From an uncultured Bacilli bacterium (GTDB lineage Bacteria; Bacillota_I; Bacilli_A; RF39; UBA660), in assembly GCA_944372275.1 (NCBI GenBank), contig CALVYO010000029.1, positions 1 through 13,376 on the forward strand: 13,376 nucleotides of DNA, written 5' to 3'. This document shows positions 1 through 7,493 of this stretch, piece by piece. The notes under the pieces were generated by a model. That model was not told where the DNA came from. It made no database searches and saw only the letters and a list, made by a program, of their open reading frames with translations. The position numbers were made by a program, and so were the translations under genes. Positions within the stretch are counted from its first letter, which is position 1. Each line of letters starts with the position of its first letter.

Positions 1-144
1 ATCTTGAATTAAATTTGGATTTAATATTTCTAATTCTATTATTTCTTTTTCTAAAATATGTTCTAATAATGGTTTTAGAATATTTGGTTTAACTACTGCT
101 CTCATAAATATCGGTTCATACTTTGCCGTATAGAACTTCTTTAT
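1..144 (-). CDS. 5' part of an Rpn-like PD-(D/E)XK nuclease/transposase family protein, cut by window edge
   Basis: Forty-eight codons are visible before the left edge. The peptide begins (I)KKFYTAKYEPIFMRAV and continues with a segment LKPLLEHILEKEI followed by ELEILNPNL. This resembles the N-terminus of Rpn-type recombination-promoting nucleases, which have an AKYDxxFKxxF opening, a stretch LLxxxLExIL and a later catalytic core; the core is outside the window. The odd part is the start. A near-perfect Shine-Dalgarno AGGAGGTGAT (159-150) sits 8 nt before codon ATA (144-142), exactly where ATG is expected, and an in-frame TAA lies immediately upstream. The only visible canonical start in frame is ATG at 105-103, which would remove 13 conserved-looking residues. 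So this is either an ATA-initiated gene or one whose start codon has decayed. The family assignment rests on a short stretch and is moderate. Confidence 0.5.
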   Translation of the reverse strand, partial: MKKFYTAKYEPIFMRAVVKPNILKPLLEHILEKEIIELEILNPNLIQD

Positions 145-201
145 TTAAATCACCTCCTATTAGTTATATTAGCCAAAAGTTGGTGATTTCCTTTTTTTAT
201 C

Positions 202-226
202 AAAAAAAAATTCCTAAAAAGGAATT
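202..226 (-). terminator. Rho-independent terminator after ftsX
   Basis: On the minus strand AATTCC, a 6-nt loop and GGAATT form a 6-bp hairpin followed by a run of nine T (210-202). The stem overlaps the ftsX stop codon TAA (227-225), so it ends the prfB-yitT-ftsE-ftsX unit with almost no 3' untranslated region. Confidence 0.8.
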
Positions 227-1127
227 AAATTTTTAAATATTTCTTAACTGCACGCCAAGAACCATACATACCAACTAATATACCGATTACTAATAAAATT
301 AATGAAACCAAATAAGTAAATGGAAGTGGTACAACTAATTGAATAAATGGAGAAATAACTTGACCATTAAATTTAGTATATAGAGCATTATAACCCAAAA
401 TAGTAATAATTATAGGTAATATAGAACCAATTATTCCTAAAAATAATCCTTCAAAAATAAATGGTATTTTAATATTTATATTAGATGCTCCAACTAAACG
501 CATAATTTCAATTTCTCTTTTACGAGAAAATATTGTAATTTTAATTGTATTAGAGATTAGAAATGCTGTTACTAAAACTAAAGCAATAACGACACCATAA
601 CTAACTTTCTTGATAACATCAAAAGTTGAAATTAAAGGTTCAATCATTCCTTCACCATACTTAACAGTCATAACTCCATCGATTTTTTCTATTTCTTTAG
701 CAACGTTTTCAATATTACTTACTTCAGTTACTTTGACATGAAAAGCATCGGATAATGGGTTAGATTCCCTATCATCATATTTTTCTAGGAAACTAGCAAA
801 GTCATCACTTTCTTCTTGCATATCTTCTGATATCTGCATCTTATCTTGGAAAGAAATACTCTCAACGCCATTAACTATTTTAATTTGATCTTCGACATCA
901 GTTATTTTTTCTTCTTCTATTTCGCGATCTAGAAAAACAACAATCGTCATATCTTGTTCAACGCGATTAGTAAAATTATTAACATTAAAAGATAATATTA
1001 TAGCAATTGATACGACACATAAAGTAATAATTATACAAGCAATACTTGCTAAAGATAAAGAAAAATTACGGAAAACACTCTTAAAAGCATCTCTTATATT
1101 ACGACCAAATATTCTAATTGCTTTCAT
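225..1127 (-). CDS. ftsX: Cell division ABC transporter permease FtsX
   Basis: FtsX is the membrane partner of the ATPase FtsE. In Gram-positive bacteria FtsEX transmits ATP hydrolysis to extracellular peptidoglycan hydrolases during division or elongation. The 300-residue product has the family layout: a basic cytoplasmic N-terminus, TM1 at about 25-48, an extracellular domain at about 50-172 with the hallmark NPLSDAF motif (123-129), TM2 at 175-199, a cytoplasmic loop RKREIEIMRLVGAS (202-215), TM3 at 222-247 and TM4 at 268-289. I chose ATG at 1127 because GGAAGGTGA lies just upstream; the frame stays open to a TTG at 1160, but that start would lie further inside ftsE and has no ribosome binding site. 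The gene overlaps the end of ftsE by 14 nt, which suggests translational coupling, and is last in the prfB operon. Confidence 0.95.
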   Translation of the reverse strand: MKAIRIFGRNIRDAFKSVFRNFSLSLASIACIIITLCVVSIAIILSFNVNNFTNRVEQDMTIVVFLDREIEEEKITDVEDQIKIVNGVESISFQDKMQISEDMQEESDDFASFLEKYDDRESNPLSDAFHVKVTEVSNIENVAKEIEKIDGVMTVKYGEGMIEPLISTFDVIKKVSYGVVIALVLVTAFLISNTIKITIFSRKREIEIMRLVGASNINIKIPFIFEGLFLGIIGSILPIIITILGYNALYTKFNGQVISPFIQLVVPLPFTYLVSLILLVIGILVGMYGSWRAVKKYLKI

Positions 1128-1809
1128 GACTATATTCACCTTCCTTATAATCTTTAACAATTCGACCAGAATCTAATAAAATAACTCTCTTTTTCATCTT
1201 ATTAACTATTTCAGTATCGTGAGTAACCATAATAATAGTAGTTCCTAATTTATTGATTTCCTCTAAAACTTTCATAATTTCCATACTTGTATTTTCATCT
1301 AAGTTTCCTGTTGGTTCGTCGCATATTAACAACTTAGGTCCATTGACAATCGCTCTTGCAATGGCAACTCTTTGTTGTTCACCACCAGATAATTGGTTAG
1401 GATAATTTTTAGCCTTATGTTTTAATCCGACTAATTCTAATGATTTTAAAACTTTACTGTGAATTTCTGAATTTGGCAAACCAAAAATTTCTAAAGCAAA
1501 GGCAACATTTTCATAAACTGTTAATTTAGGTAATAATTTAAAGTCTTGAAATACAACACCAATTTTTCTTCTTAATTTATAAACATTTCTATTTTTTAAT
1601 TTGCTAACATTAATACCACCAATGTTAATTGTACCATTAGTTGGTTTTTCTTCACGGTACATCATTTTAATCAAAGTAGATTTCCCACAGCCAGTAGAAC
1701 CAATTACAAAAACAAATTCACCTTTTTCAATATCTAAACTTAAATCATAAACTGCCGTTACACCAGTTTTATATGTTTTATCAACATTTCTAATTCTAAT
1801 TAAATCCAT
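1114..1809 (-). CDS. ftsE: Cell division ATP-binding protein FtsE
   Basis: This is the cytoplasmic ATPase of the FtsEX complex. The 231-residue length is normal for FtsE. All ABC motifs are in order: Walker A GSTGCGKST (37-45; most relatives have GPSGxGKST), Q-loop Q88 in VVFQDFKLLP, signature LSGGEQQRVAIARA starting at 140, Walker B LLICDEPTGNLD (160-171) and H-loop H197 in MVTHD. The phrase FQDFKLLPKLTVYENVAFAL is typical of FtsE rather than of other small ABC ATPases. The start ATG has AGGAAGGTGA just upstream, overlapping the stop codon of the YitT-like gene 12 nt away. It is followed by ftsX with a 14-nt overlap. The order prfB-ftsE-ftsX is conserved in many Bacillota; here a YitT-like gene is inserted in it. 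Confidence 0.96.
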   Translation of the reverse strand: MDLIRIRNVDKTYKTGVTAVYDLSLDIEKGEFVFVIGSTGCGKSTLIKMMYREEKPTNGTINIGGINVSKLKNRNVYKLRRKIGVVFQDFKLLPKLTVYENVAFALEIFGLPNSEIHSKVLKSLELVGLKHKAKNYPNQLSGGEQQRVAIARAIVNGPKLLICDEPTGNLDENTSMEIMKVLEEINKLGTTIIMVTHDTEIVNKMKKRVILLDSGRIVKDYKEGEYSHESN

Positions 1810-1821
1810 AACTTCACCTTC

Positions 1822-2682
1822 CTATTTATTCCCTATAACCTCATAAACATCAGATACCATAATAACTGCCTCAGGATCTAAACTAAGTATTCCTTCTTTA
1901 ACAGTAAAATACTCACGAGTTGGAACAACACAATAAATCATTTTAACTACATTACCTGTATATCCACCTCTTCCGTCAATGACTGTTACCCCATGACTTA
2001 ATTTGCTAAGTAAAAATTTCTTAATATCCGTTTCATTTGTTGTTATAACTTTAAATGTTTTCGAAGCAGATATACCTATCATCACCTTATCAATTATTGA
2101 ACTCATAAGATAAACAACAATTATTGAATAAATTACTGTGGATAAACCAAATGTTAAATACCCAAGTCCTATAATAAAAGCATTACTTATTATATGGCAT
2201 GTACCAATTGGTTGTTTGAAAAATTTAGAAATCAACATATTTATAATATCAGTACCACCAGTAGAATAGCCAACTTTATATACTAACCCCGAGCCAAATC
2301 CACTTGCTAAAGCGCCACACAATACTAAAACGATTTTTTCAATATTGGCCAAATCAAAATAGGCACAGGTATAAGATGTAAGTTCAACCAATAAAGGATA
2401 AATCATTGAACCAATAACCGCTTTTTTAGTTGAATTAAATCCTAAAAATATAAAACTAAATATACCCAAAAAAATATAACTTATAAATAAAAATATAGAA
2501 GGCCTAATTCCCCATAAACTATTAACAATAACTGATAGTCCACTAAAGCCTACTGCTATATTGTTTGGTAACAAAAACAAATTAAATGTAATAGCAAAAA
2601 TAGTAGCACCTAATAAATATATTGCGAAATCCATTAACCAACTATTTTTCTTTTTAACTACCTTCTTTTTTTTCTTAAACAT
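1822..2682 (-). CDS. YitT family membrane protein (DUF161 plus DUF2179)
   Basis: The 286-residue protein has a strongly basic N-terminus (FKKKKKVVKKK), then about five or six hydrophobic segments between residues 17 and 200. These carry the family motif GYSTGGTDII (138-147) and the opening NLFLLPNNIAVGFSGLS. A soluble C-terminal domain (about 207-283) contains DGRGGYTG (236-243) and PTREYF, matching DUF2179, a small cytoplasmic ligand-type domain. The transported or sensed substrate of the family is not established, so no function is claimed. The ATG lies one base after the prfB stop codon with only a weak AAAGGG site, so translation is probably coupled to prfB. Its own stop TAG lies within the ftsE ribosome binding region. 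Family membership is clear; the exact paralogue is not. Confidence 0.9.
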   Translation of the reverse strand: MFKKKKKVVKKKNSWLMDFAIYLLGATIFAITFNLFLLPNNIAVGFSGLSVIVNSLWGIRPSIFLFISYIFLGIFSFIFLGFNSTKKAVIGSMIYPLLVELTSYTCAYFDLANIEKIVLVLCGALASGFGSGLVYKVGYSTGGTDIINMLISKFFKQPIGTCHIISNAFIIGLGYLTFGLSTVIYSIIVVYLMSSIIDKVMIGISASKTFKVITTNETDIKKFLLSKLSHGVTVIDGRGGYTGNVVKMIYCVVPTREYFTVKEGILSLDPEAVIMVSDVYEVIGNK

Positions 2683-2683
2683 A

Positions 2684-3758
2684 CTATCTAATCCCTTTCA
2701 AACAACTATCGATAAAGATATCAATATCTCCGTCTAAAACTTTAGATACATTACTAGTTTCAACATTAGTTCTCAAATCCTTAACCAATGAATAAGGATG
2801 CATAACATAATTTCTAATTTGCGATCCGAAATTTATATCAACTTGTTCACCTTTTAATTCTCTTAATTCTCTTTCTTGTTTTTCAATTTCTAATTGATAT
2901 AATTTATTTTTTAATACTTCCATCGCTTTTTCTTTATTTTGAATTTGACTTCTTTCATTTTGACAAGTAACAACTATTTTAGTTGGGATATGTGTAATTC
3001 TAACTGCAGAATCAGTTGTATTAACACCTTGTCCACCACATCCACTGCTTCTATATACATCAATTCTAATATCATTTGGCTTAATTTCAATATCGATTTC
3101 TTCATTGACAATATAAGGTGTTACATCAACAGAAGCAAATGAAGTGTGCCTTCTAGAGTTAGAATCAAAAGGAGAAATTCTAACTAATCTATGTACACCT
3201 TTTTCATTTTTTAAATATCCGTAAACATTCAATCCATATATAATCATAGAAACACTTTTAATTCCTGCTTCTTCACCTTTTTGCTCATCAATTATTTCAT
3301 ATTTGTAGTTATGCTTTTCGCACCATCTTGTATACATCCTATATAACATATTAGCCCAGTCACAACTTTCAGTTCCACCTGCACCAGGATGTATTTCTAG
3401 TACCGCATTATACTTATCATATGGACCATTTAATAATGTAAATATTTCTAATTCATCAAGTTCTTGTTTTATTTCTTTTGATTCATCATTTACTAAATTC
3501 AATAATTCCTCATCGTCACTATTCAATAATTCTATATTTGATGTTATTTTATTTTTTAAATTACTTATTCTTTCAACTATTTTTTTTAAATCATTAACTT
3601 CATCAATAATTGCGGTTGCCTTATTAGAATCATTCCAAAAATTAGGCTCATTTATTTTTTTTTCTAATAATTTTATATTTTCTAACTTTTTATCAACTTC
3701 AAAGTAACCTCCATAATTCAATTACTTTGTCATAATAAGTATTATACACATCATTCAC
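2684..3758 (-). CDS. prfB: Peptide chain release factor 2, with programmed +1 frameshift
   Basis: RF2 releases the nascent chain at UGA and UAA. The main frame holds HPGAGGTESCDW, the stop-codon-reading tripeptide SPF (RISPFDS) and the catalytic GGQ in SSGCGGQGVNTTDSAVRITH. The gene does not start in that frame. A short first frame begins at GTG (3758-3756), preceded by AGGTGG with 5-nt spacing, and encodes 19 residues beginning MNDVYNTYY and ending ELWRLL, then hits TGA (3701-3699). Slipping +1 at CTT-T continues into EVDKKLEN and gives a 357-residue RF2, close to the usual length. In this numbering SPF is 195-197 and GGQ 241-243. An ATG at 3721 in the main frame is internal to the signal and is not the start. 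The gene heads the prfB-yitT-ftsE-ftsX unit. GGQ is followed by GVN, where HVN is common. Confidence 0.95.
3698..3712 (-). promoter_or_regulatory. prfB programmed +1 frameshift signal
   Basis: The minus strand reads GGAGG-TTA-CTT-TGA-A. An internal Shine-Dalgarno-like GGAGG (3712-3708) lies exactly 3 nt before the slippery CTT (3704-3702), which is followed by the in-frame stop TGA. The spacing equals that of the classical signal AGGGGG-TAT-CTT-TGA-C. In characterised species, low RF2 lets the ribosome pause at UGA and slip +1, so RF2 controls its own synthesis. A hungry UGA of this kind only makes sense where UGA is a stop codon. Confidence 0.92.
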
Positions 3759-3776
3759 TTTAACCACCTATTATTA

Positions 3777-3805
3777 ATTTTACCATTTTTTTTTAATAAT
3801 GTAAA
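3777..3805 (-). promoter_or_regulatory. Sigma-A type promoter for prfB
   Basis: -35 TTTACA (3805-3800), a 17-nt spacer rich in A, and -10 TAAAAT (3782-3777). The predicted transcription start is near 3770, giving a very short leader before AGGTGG and the GTG start. The -35 box begins right at the end of the upstream HAD gene, so read-through from that gene remains possible. Confidence 0.55.
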
Positions 3806-4390
3806 TTATATATATTTTGATTTATCAATTTTTTTAATATCGTTTTTATTTACTAAATAAACTTCATTAGCAAGTTTCATAAATGGGACATCAGATAAAG
3901 AATCAGTGTAAAATTTATTGATCTTTTTATTATTATATTTTTCTTTATAAGCCACTACTTTATTTTTACCAAAACATATAAAATTAACTTTTTTATTTTT
4001 TAAATCAAAATCAGTACAAATAATGTTTTTAACCTTTAATTCATCTTTAACATAATTAATTAAAAAATTAGGACATCCTGTTATAATTAGATCATCTTCT
4101 TTTAACATAGTTAAAAAATTTTGTTTTATCTTTTTATGATTTATTTTCCAAAATTCTTTAATTAATTCATCTTCATTAATTTTTATTTTTATTAGAAATG
4201 AATTAATTATTAATTCACAAGTTTCATATATTTTTTCTATTTTTAACAAATTTAATTTATATTCTATCATTCTAAATAAAACTATTGGAAAATATTTTAA
4301 TAATGTTTTATCTTTTTTTATACAAAAAATAAAAAAATCATATATACTTTCTCCATCATATATAGTATTATCAAAATCATATGCATTCAT
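3806..4390 (-). CDS. HAD superfamily (IB, phosphoserine phosphatase-like) hydrolase
   Basis: The 194-residue product has the four HAD motifs. Motif I is DFDNT with nucleophile D5 and acid D7, motif II is T104 in LIITG, motif III is a lysine in GKNKVVAYK (K142 or K144), and motif IV is TDSLSDVP (D163, D167). The alpha-helical insert between motifs I and II (about 15-95) fits the type C1 cap of subfamily IB. Members are cytosolic phosphatases acting on small phosphorylated metabolites; nothing here reveals the substrate. ATG at 4390 is preferred because GGTGAT lies 5 nt upstream and the predicted transcription start is about 4402. The alternative ATG at 4402 would overlap that start point. The gene has its own promoter and lies between two transcription units. 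The protein is extremely Lys/Asn/Ile rich, in line with local AT content. Confidence 0.8.
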   Translation of the reverse strand: MNAYDFDNTIYDGESIYDFFIFCIKKDKTLLKYFPIVLFRMIEYKLNLLKIEKIYETCELIINSFLIKIKINEDELIKEFWKINHKKIKQNFLTMLKEDDLIITGCPNFLINYVKDELKVKNIICTDFDLKNKKVNFICFGKNKVVAYKEKYNNKKINKFYTDSLSDVPFMKLANEVYLVNKNDIKKIDKSKYI

Positions 4391-4408
4391 TTTTATCACC
4401 ATTACAAT

Positions 4409-4437
4409 ATTTTACTATATTTTTAATATAATATCAA
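4409..4437 (-). promoter_or_regulatory. Sigma-A type promoter for the HAD gene
   Basis: -35 TTGATA (4437-4432), 17-nt spacer, -10 TAAAAT (4414-4409). The -35 box directly abuts the T-tract of the terminator that ends the lipoprotein gene, giving a compact terminator-promoter junction. Confidence 0.65.
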
Positions 4438-4466
4438 AATAAAAACCGCTAAATAATAGCGATTTT
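4436..4466 (-). terminator. Rho-independent terminator after the lipoprotein gene
   Basis: On the minus strand AAAATCGCTA, loop TTATT and TAGCGGTTTT form a 10-bp stem (one U-G pair), followed by TTATTTT. It begins 6 bases after the stop codon. Confidence 0.85.
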
Positions 4467-4471
4467 ACATT

Positions 4472-5416
4472 TTAATTATCTTTTGGCATACTGTTCATCA
4501 AATCCTCAACTGATTGTGCCGGTTGTACTGGTTGTGTCGGTTGTACTGGTTGTGTCGGTTGTACTGGTTGTGTCGGTTGTACTGGTTGTGCTGATTGTAC
4601 TGGTTGTACTGGTTGTGCTGGTTGTGTCGGTTGTACTGGTTGTGCCGGTTGTACTGGTTGTGCTGGTTTTTCACCATTCATATCTGAAAAATTATCTTTA
4701 TTTTTATTTTTTTTCATATTAGTAATCAAAATAACAACTGCTCCAATAGCACAAATTCCTACTGCTCCACCAATTATTAAGTACAATATCATATTATTTT
4801 TAAAACTAAACTCATACTCTATACTTGTTGTAGCATTATTAGACAAATCCCAAGTTAATGTTTTACCATCTTCTGAAACAGATGTAGCATTATGACTAAT
4901 TGGTTTATTAGGTAAAGTAACAATATATTTAAAATCTAAGTCTAAATTATATGATTCTCCTGATTCGACTTCATCATTAGTCTTATATTCAATATTAGCA
5001 ATATACTTATTTCCTTCTTTAGTAAACATTTTAGACTCAGTATTTTCGCCGGTTTCAAATATGTCATATTTTTCTGATATTCCAGTCAAAGTATCTATAT
5101 TATCTATCCTTTTAGTATATGAATATCCTTTATATTCTCCTTCTTCATAACGTTCTTTTACAAATCCTTCACTTTCATAATTTTCTTCAGAAACATTTTC
5201 ATCAATAAATTGCCATTTTTGTTCTTCAGTATATTCTACATCTCCCTCTGAACCACTTTCAAAAGACAACATCGTTTCTATAAATTCATCATCATATGCC
5301 ATAATAATACTTATATCCATAGATTTATCTTTATTAATTACAGAAACATAATTTGCTTTAATTCCACAACCACTTAAAATTAAAACGCAACAACACAATA
5401 ACAAAAATTTTTTCAT
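4472..5416 (-). CDS. LppM-like (DUF3153) lipoprotein with C-terminal TM segment and Pro-Gln repeat tail
   Basis: The start is ATG at 5416, preceded by GGGAGG; the frame extends 12 codons further upstream but without a better site. The 314-residue product begins with a lipoprotein signal peptide: MKK, a hydrophobic stretch, then lipobox LSGC with the lipidated Cys at 17. An extracytoplasmic acidic domain follows (about 18-205) whose opening YVSVINKDKSMDISIIM and C-terminal beta-rich part resemble the LppM/DUF3153 family. Residues 209-232 form a transmembrane helix followed by KKNKNK, so by the positive-inside rule the remainder faces the cytoplasm. The tail is 17 units of P-x-Q (x = V, A or T; residues 251-301) and ends SVEDLMNSMPKDN. 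The function is unknown. It is monocistronic, with an extended -10 promoter upstream and a terminator downstream. Confidence 0.78.
   Translation of the reverse strand: MKKFLLLCCCVLILSGCGIKANYVSVINKDKSMDISIIMAYDDEFIETMLSFESGSEGDVEYTEEQKWQFIDENVSEENYESEGFVKERYEEGEYKGYSYTKRIDNIDTLTGISEKYDIFETGENTESKMFTKEGNKYIANIEYKTNDEVESGESYNLDLDFKYIVTLPNKPISHNATSVSEDGKTLTWDLSNNATTSIEYEFSFKNNMILYLIIGGAVGICAIGAVVILITNMKKNKNKDNFSDMNGEKPAQPVQPAQPVQPTQPAQPVQPVQSAQPVQPTQPVQPTQPVQPTQPVQPAQSVEDLMNSMPKDN
4514..4666 (-). repeat. Tandem 9-bp repeat encoding (Pro-x-Gln)17
   Basis: Seventeen consecutive 9-nt units CC(A/G)(G/A)(T/C)ACAA encode PVQ, PAQ or PTQ, with one SAQ interruption. In the middle, the 18-nt unit CCAGTACAACCGACACAA recurs three times without change. 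Copy-number changes would keep the frame and only alter tail length. Confidence 0.95.
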
Positions 5417-5437
5417 AACTTCCTCCCTACTATTTAA

Positions 5438-5446
5438 ATTATACCA
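5438..5446 (-). promoter_or_regulatory. Extended -10 promoter for the lipoprotein gene
   Basis: The minus strand reads TGG-TATAAT (5446-5438): a perfect -10 box with the extended TGn motif, and no convincing -35 box. The transcription start would be near 5431, followed by GGGAGG and the ATG at 5416. Confidence 0.6.
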
Positions 5447-5455
5447 TATCATATT

Positions 5456-5482
5456 AAAAAAAATCTCTTTTTTATGAGATTT
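5456..5482 (-). terminator. Rho-independent terminator after yutD
   Basis: On the minus strand AAATCTC, an 8-nt A-rich loop and GAGATTT form a 7-bp hairpin that runs directly into a T8 tract (5463-5456). The yutD stop codon lies inside the hairpin loop. Confidence 0.8.
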
Positions 5483-5753
5483 TTTTCTTAATTATAAAAT
5501 ATTTACAATCATATGCACAATTATCTTTTATATAACTATCTATCTTACTATAGTCATTTATATTATTGAATAACTTATTATCTTTATTACAAAAGCCTTT
5601 TAATCTTAATTTATTATAAGCCCAATCTCCTAATATATAATCATAATCTTTAAAAAAATCAGTATATTTATTAGTTAATTCCGTTAAATCAAAACCATTT
5701 TTATATTCTTTTTCTAATACATATTCAGTATTATCTAAAATTATTTTTTTCAA
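5472..5753 (-). CDS. yutD: YutD family protein (DUF1027)
   Basis: A 93-residue cytosolic protein. The block DYDYILGDWAYNKLRLKGF (36-54), followed by a C-terminal CAYDCKYFIIKKK, matches the YutD/DUF1027 family known from Bacillus subtilis and relatives, whose biochemical role is not established. I place the start at TTG (5753-5751), preceded by AAAGGAG with 7-nt spacing. The frame is open upstream to 5834, but that part overlaps the end of the preceding gene and has no homology. The ribosome binding site overlaps the last codons of the glycoside-hydrolase-like gene (stop TAG 5757-5755, one base before this start), so the two genes are tightly linked and probably translationally coupled. In B. 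subtilis yutD and yunB lie in the same chromosomal neighbourhood, which supports both calls. Confidence 0.85.
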   Translation of the reverse strand: MKKIILDNTEYVLEKEYKNGFDLTELTNKYTDFFKDYDYILGDWAYNKLRLKGFCNKDNKLFNNINDYSKIDSYIKDNCAYDCKYFIIKKKIS

Positions 5754-5754
5754 A

Positions 5755-7440
5755 CTAATACTCCTTTCCAAAGGCTGAAGATATTGATTTGTATTTAGAT
5801 AAACTAGAACTACCATTCCAAGTAATAAATCCACCAGTTAATCCAGCATCATATAATCCTTGTATCTCTTTTGAAACCATATTAGCATCATATGTTACAT
5901 AAGGTGATTTAATAGAATCATATGCTTGAATCCAAGTTCTTACAATAGCAGGAGTAGGTATTTCACTTTGTCTAGCCATAACAAATTCATCACCCCATAA
6001 ATATAACAAATCATAAGGTATCGTCCAAACAGGTTCTTTAAATCCATACTCATATGTACTAAAATGATCTGGATATGGCATACCACTTATAACATCAGCC
6101 ACATTACTTATAGCAGGCCAATATTGACCATAAGGAGTTACATAGGTATGCGCTGATTCTCCAAATACATCAATTGAAACGTAAGCATTATATTTATGAA
6201 TTTCATCACAAGCATACATAACAAATCTTTGAATTGCTTGTGCTTTTGTTTCATTATAAGTATTATTATAATCTATTTTACCAGCATCTTCTAAAGATTT
6301 TACACGATCAGGAAATCTTACATAATCAAATTGAATTTCATTAAATCCCATTTCTTTAACTGATTCAATTGCTAAACTAACATTAAATTCCCAAACATTT
6401 CTATTAAAAGCACTAGGCCAATAAGAGCCATCGTGATTATATGATTTACCAGTAGCAGTATCTAAAATTGTATCTTCAGGATGATCTTTAGAATAATAAC
6501 TATCTTTAAATACTGTAATTCTTCCAATAACATATAATCCAGCATCTTTTATTTTTTGAATTGCATTTTTATAATCATCGTAACTATTAATTGCCTTTTC
6601 ATAATTAGTCATTGAATATTCTTTCATTGCATTAGCAGGATAAGCAGGTGCAGTATTATCTTTGATATCAACGACAATAGCATTAATACCAGATTCTTTA
6701 GCTAACTTAATATATTCATCAACATTTTTAACAACTCCAGCATTCATATATAAACTTCTTACTTCATTAGGCATTACATTATCTTCAAATTTAGGTTTTT
6801 CATAAGGATAATAATCTAAACTTCCTGCATCGCCACCGCCCCAAGAATTGCCTCTTTTTTTATGAATTTGATAACTTTCTTCTTCATCATAATTTTTTAA
6901 TGAATCTTCTTTGGTATTAACTAAATACTTACTATAAACATAACCTTCTTGATCATTATATTTAACTTTATATACATCAACACTACCATCATTATTTAAG
7001 TTATTATAACCTAATATTTCTAATTTTTCACCTTTTTCAACTAATCCGTTAATCTTTATACTATTAATATCTTCATATAAAGTTAAAGATGTTCTTACAT
7101 ATAGTTCTTTTTCTTGAACTACATCTTCCTTTTTTTCAACTAGATTACTAGCCAAAATATAATATTCATTTTTATTATAATTAATTTTATAGTACTCTAA
7201 ATTATTATTAACTATTTTATCCCCTTTAATAATTATCTCTGTTCCTCTCGTTAGTTTATCTACTTCATTATAACTCATATCATATAAAGGAACCGACAAT
7301 TCAGTAGAAGCTACATACATTTTATTATCTATTACTAAATCTTTAAAACCTTTAGTCAAACCACCAATAAATTTAAAACAAATATAAGAAACCAAAAAAG
7401 CAGCACCTAAAAAAATTATTATCTTTATTAATCTTCTCAC
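5755..7440 (-). CDS. Membrane-anchored SH3-like / DUF4015 glycoside-hydrolase-like protein
   Basis: A 561-residue protein, if started at GTG 7440 (AGGATGTGAT upstream). A TTG at 7488 in the same frame coincides with the promoter -35 box and is rejected. An N-terminal hydrophobic anchor (about 2-27) is followed by two SH3-like beta modules (about 40-102 and 112-176), which in this setting commonly bind cell wall. After a low-complexity linker with WGGGDAG comes a TIM-barrel-like domain of the putative glycoside hydrolase family DUF4015 (PF13200; about 225-550). It contains NEVRSLYMNAG, VVDIKDN, the barrel motif NEIQFDYVRFPD and the closing GGFITWN. D and E residues in IQFDYVRFPD and SIDVFGES are candidate catalytic residues, but the family's reaction is unproven. 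It probably acts on the outer face of the membrane on wall glycan. It lies between yunB and yutD. Confidence 0.85.
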   Translation of the reverse strand: MRRLIKIIIFLGAAFLVSYICFKFIGGLTKGFKDLVIDNKMYVASTELSVPLYDMSYNEVDKLTRGTEIIIKGDKIVNNNLEYYKINYNKNEYYILASNLVEKKEDVVQEKELYVRTSLTLYEDINSIKINGLVEKGEKLEILGYNNLNNDGSVDVYKVKYNDQEGYVYSKYLVNTKEDSLKNYDEEESYQIHKKRGNSWGGGDAGSLDYYPYEKPKFEDNVMPNEVRSLYMNAGVVKNVDEYIKLAKESGINAIVVDIKDNTAPAYPANAMKEYSMTNYEKAINSYDDYKNAIQKIKDAGLYVIGRITVFKDSYYSKDHPEDTILDTATGKSYNHDGSYWPSAFNRNVWEFNVSLAIESVKEMGFNEIQFDYVRFPDRVKSLEDAGKIDYNNTYNETKAQAIQRFVMYACDEIHKYNAYVSIDVFGESAHTYVTPYGQYWPAISNVADVISGMPYPDHFSTYEYGFKEPVWTIPYDLLYLWGDEFVMARQSEIPTPAIVRTWIQAYDSIKSPYVTYDANMVSKEIQGLYDAGLTGGFITWNGSSSLSKYKSISSAFGKEY

Positions 7441-7459
7441 ACTATCACATCCTGTAATT

Positions 7460-7488
7460 AGTATACCACAACTATTATTTTTATACAA
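7460..7488 (-). promoter_or_regulatory. Sigma-A type promoter for the DUF4015 gene
   Basis: -35 TTGTAT (7488-7483), 17-nt spacer ending in TGTGG, -10 TATACT (7465-7460), with an extended TGn before the -10. It lies in the 53-nt gap after yunB, so the DUF4015-yutD pair can be transcribed without yunB. Confidence 0.6.
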
Positions 7489-7493
7489 TCAAA

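Noticed and set aside
1128..1160. TTG start 11 codons upstream for ftsX
   Set aside because: It would lengthen the overlap with ftsE and lacks a Shine-Dalgarno, whereas ATG 1127 has GGAAGGTGA.
2939..3142. Short plus-strand frame inside prfB
   Set aside because: It is antisense to conserved RF2 codons, with no start signals.
4483..4722. Plus-strand frame encoding a Val-rich repeat peptide
   Set aside because: It is the reverse complement of the Pro-Gln repeat; periodic DNA creates the open frame.
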